Assembly (NCBI GenBank): GCA_021186555.1
Contig: JAJKFL010000427.1
Coordinates: 24,353,238 to 24,417,237 of the forward strand
DNA from: Reticulitermes speratus
Taxonomy: Eukaryota; Arthropoda; Insecta; Blattodea; Rhinotermitidae
Length of the DNA stretch: 64,000 nucleotides
Direction of reading: 5' to 3'
Positions 20,330 through 29,252 of the stretch are shown here, one piece after another (positions within the stretch are counted from its first letter, which is position 1; the number at the start of each line of letters is the position of its first letter). The notes beneath the pieces are model-generated. The model was not told where the DNA came from. It did not search any database and saw only the letters and a list, made by a program, of their open reading frames with translations. A program made the position numbers and the translations under genes.

Positions 20330-21310
20330 CATAATGCTGATGGGACTGGGCTGTTCTTCAGGCTTCCACCTAATTTTGATTTTGAAAGGTGATTCTTGCC
20401 ATGGTGGAAAGAATTCCCAGAAGAGGATAATTGTTTTGTTTTGTTAACCTTCAAAGCCAATGGGACTGATAAACTCCTGTTATTAGTTATTGGGTACAGT
20501 GAAAACCCTCATTGCTTTAAAAATGTCAGAAAGTTGCCCACAAAGTATATAGCAAACAGAAAAGCACAGGTTACACAGACTATTTTATTGACTATTTAAG
20601 GGCATTAGATGCCAAAATGAGTTCCAAAAACATAAAGATTTTACTTATTGTGGATCAGTGTGCTTCTCATTCACAAGACACAAGTTACTTAAAGAATGTG
20701 AAAATATGTTTTATCTCCCAAACTGCACTAGTGTTCTTCAACCACTTGAGCATGGAAATAATCATATTATTCAAATATTACCACAATCAACTTGTAAGAA
20801 AATCCATTTCTGTGATAGGGCTCAAGTTGCTTCATGAAGCTAAATGATTTGGATGCACCACATTTGATTGTGGAATGATTGCATTGACAATATGACAATA
20901 GTTAACTCTTTTCAGAAGTGGATTTAATTTAAATCAAACCAGTGACAGTGAAGATGTAACAGAACTTAGCACAGCTAAAGGTGACTGTGGTCACTTTTCA
21001 AGCAGTATATCACTTCAAGAATGTGTATTCTGTGATATTGATGTCGTAACATGTGTGGCGCAGACCTTGGAACAAATAATGGATGAGAAAGTTTACATAT
21101 AATGTGTCTGAGGAGGAGGAGGAATAGATAGATAGTGGTAAAAGTGACCCTTCTGCAATATTTTTGTCAAATTGGAGGGCGTCAACACTGAGGAAATACA
21201 TCATTAGTTTTGATGCCAATGATAACATGAAGGCTGCCCTCAACAGTATTGAGAACAAAAAGTACTGGTTCAGCAGAAATCAAAGCAACAACTTACTTTG
21301 TCACAAGGAA
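20330..21310 (+). pseudogene. pogo/Tigger-type transposase fossil
   Basis: Readable blocks in order are NADGTGLFFRLPP (catalytic first Asp region; the usual Glu is Gly), DKLLLLVIGYSENPHCFKNV, KILLIVDQCASHSQ (second catalytic Asp in LIVD) and LKNVKICFISQT. A C-terminal block follows at 21180-21290 (TLRKYIISFDANDNMKAALN, then SIENK). These are the DDE_1 domain motifs of Tigger transposases. Stops and frameshifts break the frame at several points, so it is inactive. No terminal inverted repeats were found. Confidence 0.8.
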
Positions 21311-22147
21311 GTGAACTATATTTCATTTGTATTGTAATACAGTATTTAGTGTATTAAATTTCATTACGTACATAAATTTTCATTTCGTAGTTTTTACATT
21401 CAGTTTAAGTGGTTGCTTCAGAAGCATAGAATCCAAGTTTTACTGCGTGTGAACCATAAAATATGTAATCCAAAATTTTGACAGCATATGCGTAAGATGA
21501 TTCAGATATACCACATTTACCCGAACATAAGACTGCCCTGTCAGTAAGATGACCTCCCTTCACAATCTTTGGTTTTCAGGAAAATACCTATCAGAACATG
21601 TTTCAGTTTGTGCTTGATTGTAGGGTGACCCCCCCCCCCCCCCCCCCCCAATTTTTCACATGATGAACTAGGAAAATACTCTTATTTTCTGGTAAATATT
21701 GTAATGTCAGTAGTCACTACATATGCCTCCGTTCTGTCTCAAGGACCCTTTCTTTACGGTAAGAGTCTCCAAATGTTTCCACCAACATACCATTTGGTTT
21801 AAATTCTGTGCTCATGGGCTGGACTGTCAGGGTTAATATTGATTTTAAGATGCCCAGTATATGATGCAGGTTTTTTTTTATATCAAAAAGTGGTATAATG
21901 AATTGGGTAAATATTTGTTTTACAAAATGATGTCCAATATGTCTGACCTAACTTTATTTTTATTACCAGACAAATATATACAGAACAAATATTTATGAAG
22001 TGATGCTAAACCTTATTTCTGTAATAATCCAATGTTAATTTTCCTACAATAAAAGTAATTAGCATGGGCAAACATAAATGATAGTTCTTTAATGAGGCCT
22101 GTAATACTATTTTTTTCATTTAAAATTCTTGAAAATTGAACTGAATT
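21311..22147. other. AT-rich unassigned sequence with poly-C tract
   Basis: It contains a run of 21 C at 21629-21649. Around it, ttacccgaacataagactg and aagatgacctccc form a pattern like the ends of widespread short DNA elements, but I could not delimit one. It ends at the acceptor tatcctgcag at 22138-22147. Confidence 0.5.
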
Positions 22148-22449
22148 AAATATCCTGCAGGTTATGCTTTGGAGAGGTCTTACATAGAAGTAAATCTCTC
22201 TTCTCACCTGCATTCTTCTGTGATGTGGAGGTTCAGAACAGTTGCCAGCTGCCTGTTTCCATGGCAGCATGTGATGCTCTGCAGTCATATTGTACAAAAC
22301 TACATGTTCATAACAGAACAGCTGAAGAAAATGGTCATAGAAGAGGAAGCAATGAAAAAGCAGGTATGTGACCTTCTTATTCATTCAGAAAATGTAGAGC
22401 GTGAAGCTGCTGCACTAAAGGCAACAAACTTGGAATTGCAGGGAAAGGT
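22148..22449 (+). pseudogene. Exon of a decayed coiled-coil protein gene
   Basis: Acceptor tatcctgcag precedes it. One frame reads protein-like to about 22310 (FFCDVEVQNSCQLPVSMAAC, then DALQSYCTKLHVHN). A second frame then reads TEQLKKMVIEEEAMKKQVCD and VEREAAALKATNLELQGK, a clear heptad-type coiled coil, ending at donor GGAAAG|gtttga. The shift of frame in mid-exon indicates a broken gene. The next exon, starting at 27661, continues in coiled-coil style. I cannot name the gene. Confidence 0.5.
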
Positions 22450-22712
22450 TTGACACTTTATTACCACTTTCTTGGTACTTTCTTGGGCATAATACAGAAT
22501 AGAGTAAACATTTACTTTTGTATTAACAAAGGGAGGCAGTCAATTGATCCCCTCAGATACAGTTCTGGTTTTGCAGTGTAAAAGTAGATCCCACTCTAAC
22601 TTCATGGCCAAAATATTATGTGCGAACACTCCATTGTTTATTAGTAATATACAGTTATACTTCACACAATATTTATTTGGTTTGTAAATACCTGAACAAG
22701 AGGCAAGGTGCA

Positions 22713-22785
22713 ATACTACATGCGGTAGCATGTCATATAGAGATTGCCTATGGAGCAGGAGGCCAGGGTTCGATTCCTGCATCAC
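22713..22785 (+). mobile_element. tRNA-like SINE head
   Basis: catgcggtagcatgtcatat followed by ggttcgattcctg (B box) has the spacing of a pol III promoter. It lacks the acceptor-stem pairing of a true tRNA gene, so it is better seen as a SINE fragment. Confidence 0.45.
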
Positions 22786-23858
22786 TGATTTTTTCAATCA
22801 CCCTGTTTGAAATGGCTTTGGGAGCCATTAAGATTTCTGTCAATGCTATCTCAAGTGTCTGTCAGCTTTTCTAGCAACTTTCTTGTCCATGAGTGACTCA
22901 GTAGACCTGACTTCATTAAGCTTATGCCTGTTGTGCTTGGAGCTGGGATCCTGGGAAATTTGGGACATAATTTTCTCTGCCATTTTACCATGCTCTAGGA
23001 GAACCACATTTCACATACAATTCATGCAGAAAAACTCACTGTTCAACAGTATGTATATCAAATCACATCCGTGCACAACCAGTACACTGATATATAAAAA
23101 TCAGTAAATGAACTGTCAGTCATGACTAAATTTTAACAGTTATATGACGTCAGATGCACTGCATGTTTTGGCCTGACAAAGGTACTTGTAATTATAAAAA
23201 TATATTGAGAAAATTATGTATAACATAAAAAATATTTACATAAGGTTCTTTTACAGGAATGTGTGAAGTTTAAAGATTTTATAATGTTCTTGATACGATT
23301 CTTGCTGAAACATGGATAACATGGCGTTAAAATGCGAAAACGATTATTTTAAAATTGAATTCTCTATCAAAAGTTATGTGTATATCCTGTTCAGTTTATG
23401 GACGTAAGAGATTTATTTAACTTCCAGGCATGACAATGTAATTAATGTAAGAATAAATAGAAAAATGTAAAAAAAGAAAATCCTAAGTTTCCTTTGGTTT
23501 TGTTTATGATGTAAACTGTTTTTGTGTGAATATCAAACTCGGAAATTAAAAATAATGACCTTAAACTCCAAGTAATCAATATGAAATTTGATACACAGAG
23601 AATATTTGGCACTGAGTAAATAACTTCACACATTTCTGTAAAAGAATGAGGTCTCAATCTTACCTATGAATTTTGTATGTTATATATTAAAATTAGAAGT
23701 TAAAAATTAGTGAAGAACTTCTAATTCTAATTTAATTTCTAACTTTAAACGTCATTTTATTGACTTTTCTAAATTTAACCCTCAACAGAATTACTCACCT
23801 GTCACAAATTCACCAACACATGCACCTTTTACTGTTAAAAATTAATAGTTGTTAAAAA

Positions 23859-23902
23859 GCCCTACATATGTTTCGGTCGGTTAACCGGCCATCATCAGGG
23901 GC
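23859..23902 (-). ncRNA. Hammerhead-like motif with exact CTGATGA core
   Basis: On the minus strand: GCCC, CTGATGA, one extra T, a stem II hairpin with a ccgg-TTAA-ccgg centre, GAAA, C-ATAT-G, TA, GGGC. Stem I pairs GCCC with GGGC; stem III is a single pair around ATAT. All conserved core bases are present apart from the extra T between core and stem II. It is the best candidate for an active ribozyme in the window. Confidence 0.55.
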
Positions 23903-24390
23903 GATTAAAGTTACTTAATATAAACACATCCAGGGGTGTGGATTAAAAACGTTCGGTGAAGGTATATAAAAACTGCATAGTAAAATATTAGGTTCTAAAA
24001 TTCACTCCGTATTAATGTTCACTTTCACTTTCACTGGTGTTGCACGACGTGTTGTAAGTCACTTGTTGTGCACAATATGTTGTAGGCTTATTGTTAGTTT
24101 TTCGTATATCAGGTTGCGTACACGATATAGATCACCAGAAGTATGTCTTACTATCCTGTTTTGTTGGTCGTAATAATTCTTTTTCAGGCGGCATTCAGCT
24201 GTATGTTATATTGACCCTCGGTATGTCGTCTCATATCTGTGTTTGTTGTCTGTGATGTCGTATTCTGATGAGTGATGTCTGTCGGCCTACTCACCTGTAT
24301 TCTGTTGCATGTGATTTATATCACTGTAAGAAATCTCATGAAAAAGATCTCAATTTTCATTCTAAACTGTGTATTTATATTCCATTCATG

Positions 24391-24428
24391 TCAACCTAAT
24401 GATGGCTTGTTGGGCTGAAAAGTGTTGA
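24391..24428 (+). ncRNA. Hammerhead-like motif, degenerate
   Basis: TCAAC (24391-24395) pairs with GTTGA (24424-24428). The core is CTAATGA in place of CTGATGA, and the second strand is CTGAAAAGTG. The helical frame is kept while the core is damaged. Confidence 0.4.
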
Positions 24429-25039
24429 GTTGATAATGAATAGATGATTTATTGTGTTTGAATCTACTGTGATTCTTGGTGCCCTATTCTTCTAGTTGGT
24501 AACCCTCACTCAGGAGGAGTCACTACAATACAGAGAAACTCGCTTAAGACACCTCCACTTAAGTTTTCCCACCTAAGACATCAGAACAAGCTAGTACCAG
24601 AATTTTCCCATGTGATTATTTTATACATTACCCTTCTAATACACTTCCCACTTAATAGGATTTCCTGCCTAAGAAGCATGAACATTTCATCACACAAATT
24701 GTTTGCCCATTCAGTAGATTTTCACGCCAAAATCTTAAACAATTTCCAGTTCATTCGATTTTATCCTAACACGTAATGAAGAAATAACACTCGTAAGTGT
24801 AATCAGCAGTCATTTCCAGAATGGATCAGAGTTACGGATTAGCAACTGAATGTTGATCTGTAGAAATATGTGGCAGGAAATGACATCACATTCTGACTGA
24901 CTGACTGGGCTACCATCAATTTCCCATATGTGTATTTTACACAGCATTACGCAGTGTCGTGTGTTGTATAAACTACAATATGAATAACCATGGATTTTGA
25001 TGGACTGCATTGTGACTGTGTAGTATTAGTATAAGTGTG

Positions 25040-25600
25040 GGTCGGGCCCTTACGGTCCCGATGCACATAGGCCTTTAACAGGCCCTTTGTGCTCCTTAAC
25101 TAAAGTCTAAGTCACAAGAGCCCTGTCCTTATAGTAAAGGTCCAGATCGCCCCCAGACTTAGTTGTCTGATATCTTTAGGGTTCAAAAAGAAAGAACCCA
25201 GATAAATGTGTCTGTGTGTCGCCAAAGCTTCACATTCACACAAAACATGAGCTGAGGTCTCCTCCTCTGTTCCGCATTTCCTACACAAGGGACTGTCACT
25301 CAGTCCCATAATGTGAAGGTGTCTTCTCAAGGTGTTATGTCCGGTAAGCAGGCCAGTAACCACCCTGGATTGCGTCCTATTAAAGGACAGCAGTCTGGTC
25401 CTAGCGGCAATAAGAGGGCCAGAGATCAACTCTCGAGCCTGTCTCTGAGTGCCAGCTAGTCCCTGCCACAATATCAAGTGCTGTTTATCCAGCCAGCACT
25501 GAATTTTCTTCCTTATACTCTGCCTCGAGACTCCCAGGGCCGGTTCCGGTCCCACAGAATGGTTGTCAGAACCCCCCCTTTCGAGCTTATCGGCAAGTAA
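25040..25600 (-). pseudogene. Non-LTR retrotransposon 3' fragment (RNase H / C-terminal zinc region)
   Basis: The minus-strand frame 25555-25112 contains SRVVTGLLTGHNTLRRHLHI, MGLSDSPLCRKCGTEEETSA and HVLCECEALATHR. This pattern (TGHNTLRRHLH, then C-x2-C...H-x4-C) is typical of the C-terminal region after RNase H in R1/Jockey-like insect LINEs. Only this 3' end is present; the reverse transcriptase is missing. It has one intact frame of 147 residues, so the insertion is relatively young. Confidence 0.75.
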
Positions 25601-25689
25601 TTGTGACTGTGTAACTTTAATTTCAAGAATTGGAAGTATTCATGTACAAACTTTGTAGTGTTTTAGTGTTCACTTCAAATTGCTTATAT

Positions 25690-27150
25690 GTGTATAGTTT
25701 TTGTCCTGCTCATTTATTCTGTAGTCTGGTCTTATGACAGGTCCATAGCCTCTTCCAAAGCGAGTTCTCCACAGAGTGTGACCTAGTGACTTCTCTTATC
25801 CACTCCTTTCCTTAAGGTCATCCAGTAGCTGCTTAGGATTTCTTCCTCATCTTCCTGTCACTTATATCCTTACCTCTGTCATTCCTTCAATAACTTGTTT
25901 TGGAAGACAGTTACTATACAAGATGTGACCAATCCAGCTAGCCTTCCTTCTTTTTATTGTATGTGGGATATTCCTGTCCTCCTTGACTCTGTAATACTTC
26001 TTCATTTCTCACACGATCAGTCCAACTGATCTTTTCCGTCCTTCTCCAGCATCACATTTCAAAACTTTCCAGATATTTCTGATCTGCTTTCCAAAGTGTC
26101 CAAGTTTCAGCACCATACAAAGCTATTCTCCAAATGTAGCACTTTACTAGTTTCTTCCTTGAATTTAAGTCCAATCTGCTGGTGAAGGGAGTCTTCTTCT
26201 CCTTTTTCTTCTTCTTCTTCTTCGCTGCTTTTGACATGGCAATACTGGATTTAATTTCATGTGTACATCTTGTATCGTTTATCATGCTACCCAAATAGTT
26301 GAAATATTCCACATTCTCCAGTTGTTTTTGATCTATCATAATCTGTACTGGGGATGGCTGCCTCAAGATTCTCATTACCTTAGTTTTTTCCACATTCATT
26401 TCCATTCCTTCCATAGCCAGTAGCACAAGGCCATCTGCATATTTCACAGTGCGAATTACTTGTCCTATTTTAAAGTCTCCAAACCCTTCGACAGCTTTCT
26501 TGGTAAGGTATTCGCTGTTCAAGTTGAGTAGAATTGGTGACGAACAGCGTCCTTGTCTAAATCCTCTTCCTGTCTTCACACTTGCCTCCCCGTGGTCTTG
26601 TACTTTAACATTCTGATCCATGTACAATTTGCTGATCAATCTTCTTTCATGCTAGTTGATACCAGCTCCCTTTAGGATCTGCATTAATTTGGTCCTGTTT
26701 ACATGGTCAGATGCTATCTGCCAATCTATGAAGCAAGCACACAATTCCTGATCTATGCCCAAAGTTCATTCTGATATTCTCAGCATCCTAACTGCATCCC
26801 TAGTTCCTTTTTCTCTTCTAAGGCCAAACTGATATTCTCCAAGTACATCCTCAATTTTTCTTTCAATCTGCCGTTTAAGTATTCTTACTGTTATTTTTGC
26901 TATTTGTGCGATGAGGCTGAATGTGCGATGGTCGCTATACTTAGTATCTTTTGGCTCCTTTAAGGCAGTCATTGTAACGCTACTTTCCAATGTCATATAT
27001 GTTGTTGATCAGTTGTGTCAGTAGTTTGAGACCATCCTCCCAACAATTTGGTGTCTCCCCAGCTACATCGTCATCTCCTAAAGAGCCTTTAATTATGGAA
27101 CACATGATGAACATGGCTGCTACTTCAAAAATCCTCAGCTTACTGAAATC
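25690..27150 (-). pseudogene. Non-LTR retrotransposon reverse transcriptase, 5'-truncated and decayed
   Basis: The minus strand reads, from 27000 down: YSDHRTFSLIAQIAKITVRI and EYQFGLRREKGTRDAVRMLR (RT fingers), then VKTGRGFRQGRCSSPILLNL, RTVKYADGLVLLAMEG (altered catalytic YADD: YADG), NYLGSMINDTRCTHEIKSSI, KCYIWRIALYGAETWTLWKA, and a tail to about 25720. The catalytic second Asp is changed and several frames are needed. A lysine-rich microexpansion lies at about 26210. The element sits between the two exons of the coiled-coil pseudogene. Confidence 0.8.
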
Positions 27151-27660
27151 TGCATATTCTAAATGCAGAGGATGCTGCTTATAATTTTCCTTACAAGAAA
27201 ATCGATTGACTGTATCAACTTAAAATACGAGACAGTACTCAGTGTGTAAATGAACAGCTGAGCCACAACAGGGTGAGAATAGGAGAACATAGTAAGGTAG
27301 AATAGGTATTTATGGAATAGTTGCAGCAAGAACAGGCTCTTCATCTACCAGTTTGTGCTTGTAAAGAAATCTTTTCTTTATTCAAGAATGTGTAAAAGTC
27401 ACTGGAAAAGGTAAGACTTGATATGTGGTTTCATGGTGAAAATGAAGCATTTAATGCAGAATTATAAAATTATGTAATTTTCATCCTTAGCCTGTTAAGA
27501 TGTTTTCCTGCTTAATGAGCCTAATTTGTTGAATTTTTTCAAGAAATGTTTAAAGAAGGTTTCACTGTATTTGAAAGTTTTAAACCGTAAATTCTTTACT
27601 GAGCTGGAGAAACCTTAAGAAACAAGGTAGTTTTAGATAATAGATCTTTTGTTTTTTTCA

Positions 27661-28122
27661 GGTTGACGAAATGGAAGCTTTGCGGCATGAACTTGAAGAA
27701 TGTCGAGTGAAACAGGGCTGTTTATATCAAGAGCTTGATGTTCTTTCTCAAATAGATGCTGAGGAAAGACGGTCACATGAAAATGTACAGAATTTAACGT
27801 TTGAGCATAGAAATGTTGAATTAAGTAGAGACAACTTACAGCACTTAAGCAGGAAGTATAGAGTAGAAAGCAGCGCGAGAGAGAATTCAAATTAGACATA
27901 GCTCCCGCTGTAAGAAATTTCTGCTGTTAGATCTTGTGTCCTTTTACACAAAGAGCAGAAAGAAAATCTTATTGTTACTCATAACAAGCAAATTGAAGAA
28001 AAAGAAGAGACTATGTCAATTACTAAAGAAAGTCAGTGTTGCTCTTGCAAGAAAGTAAGTTGTGTCTTTTGGAGCGAAATTCCAAAGAATTACATGACAG
28101 AGAAGAGAAGAACATATGGATG
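27661..28122 (+). pseudogene. Coiled-coil gene exon, plus-strand copy, truncated at palindrome
   Basis: Acceptor gtttttttcag precedes VDEMEALRHELEECRVKQGC and LYQELDVLSQIDAEERRSHE, which carry on the coiled coil from the exon at 22148-22449. The frame breaks at 27893. Further on, another frame reads LLLQESKLCLLERNSKELHD-REEK (28042-28110), which matches a segment on the opposite strand at about 28370-28455. The reading ends at the 13-bp palindrome. Function unknown. Confidence 0.55.
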
Positions 28123-28146
28123 TTATGTGATACCATCCATATGTTC
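28110..28146. repeat. Perfect 13-bp inverted repeat at the meeting point of two opposed paralogous segments
   Basis: gaacatatggatg (28110-28122) and its exact complement catccatatgttc (28134-28146) are separated by 11 bases. To the left the coiled-coil sequence reads on +; to the right a paralogue reads on -. Confidence 0.9.
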
Positions 28147-28690
28147 AGTTTTAATAACAAGCACTTTCTGGTCTACCTCTCCCTCTTCGTATAGATTCTG
28201 GTCTTGAACAGTTGCAACAGCAATCCGAAGACTAGAGACATTATCTCTCGGATCATTGTATAACTGAGACACAATCTTTCTTTCGCACATCAATTCATTC
28301 ATCTGTGTTAGCATCAAATCCATATATTTCTTCTCTTCATTCAAAAGGTGTTCCACTTTCAAAAGCCTGTTTATTTTCTCTTCTCTTTCATGTACTTCTT
28401 TGGAATGTTGCTCCAAGATGCAACTTAGTTTCTTGCAATAGCAGTTCAGAAGCTTTAACGTTTTCCAGTTCTTCAATAATCGTACTCATTTCATGAAGCA
28501 ACTCATCAGTCTTCTTATTTAGGGTCATTATTGTAAGTCCCAGTGCTTTGGTTTCATCTGTCGTGTTTTTACACAACTGTGAAAGATATTCTTTGCACAT
28601 TTTCAGTTCAGATAATTCAGAATTTGCTGCATGGAGTTGAGTACATAAATCACTTTTCTCATCTTCAAGAGAATGAATCGTCCTGCAACA
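28134..28690 (-). pseudogene. Coiled-coil segment, inverted paralogous copy
   Basis: The minus strand reads TIHSLEDEKSDLCTQLHAAN, SELSELKMCKEYLSQLCKN, TLNKKTDELLHEMSTIIEEL and ENVKASELLLQE. After a one-base frame change near 28440 it reads KLSCILEQHSKEVHEREEKI, KKYMDLMLTQMNELMCERKI and onwards to the palindrome. Heptads are evident throughout. The part LLLQETKL...EQHSKEVHEREEK parallels the plus-strand LLLQESKL...ERNSKELHDREEK, so the two are tail-to-tail duplicates. Confidence 0.55.
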
Positions 28691-29030
28691 CACTGACAGG
28701 TGATGACACTGAATGTTTGCATATGCCATATGATTCCAAAAAGACATTTCCAGCAAAGCCATGGAGCTTAGATTCTGTAATTGATAGTGTGTATACTGGT
28801 AAGCCAGCATCCAAAGGGAATGAATCTGGAAGTAATAGCAAACTTTTGGAAAAGTCATCCGAGTTACAAAACAGTCGGAACTTAAGCCTGGAAGCACAAG
28901 ATATTCCTCTAGAAGCTAAATTAGCAGCCATGAAAATTTCAGTGTCAGAGTTGCAGATGGATCCCAGGGAGGACATTTTTCTTTGTATGTGGAATGTAGT
29001 TTTTAAAAAAGGGGGAAAAGAAATACCATA
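28690..29030 (+). pseudogene. Open protein-like stretch, unassigned
   Basis: A plus-strand frame ending at the tag at 29029-29031 reads KTFPAKPWSLDSVIDSVYTG, LEKSSELQNSRNLSLEAQD and EAKLAAMKISVSELQMDPRE. Composition and the KLAAMKISVSEL heptad suggest it is the continuation of the coiled-coil gene beyond the inverted block. There is no start codon or splice site that would make it a gene on its own. Confidence 0.4.
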
Positions 29031-29156
29031 GTTATATAGCATATAAAAGAAAATGCTACAAAATGTGTATAGTGTACATTGTAATGCTCCAGATTGGAGC
29101 AAACTGGCTAACAAAGACAATTGTATCACATTTAAAGTCTTAATCAAATCAATTAA

Positions 29157-29252
29157 ACCAACAAATGCACTATTTTGACCACTTTAATTGTAGCCTATGT
29201 CCCTTCAACCCTACACGTGTTTTGAAACCTTATAGTTCCATCTTCGGGGGTT
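29157..29252 (-). mobile_element. Terminal fragment of Penelope-like element with hammerhead-like motif
   Basis: The minus strand has AACCCC, CGAAGATGG, a variable part, CAAAACACGTGTA and GGGTT (29252-29207), then gtgcatttgttggt at 29170-29157. The same order (hammerhead-like motif, ~45-60 bp, gtgcatttgttggt) occurs at 19569-19666 on the plus strand. Confidence 0.5.

Larger units (their letters stand above)
22450..25039. other. Intron-like AT-rich sequence with small repeats
   Basis: It holds the SINE head at 22713-22785 and hammerhead-like motifs at 23859-23902 and 24391-24428. At 24525-24560 there is a stretch (cagagaaactcgcttaagac) resembling a pogo/Tigger terminal repeat, whose partner I did not find. 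No genes seen. Confidence 0.5.

Noticed and set aside
28543-29031. Independent 162-codon plus-strand gene
   Set aside because: Its first half is the antisense of the inverted coiled-coil copy; only the part after about 28690 is protein-like, and it lacks its own start.
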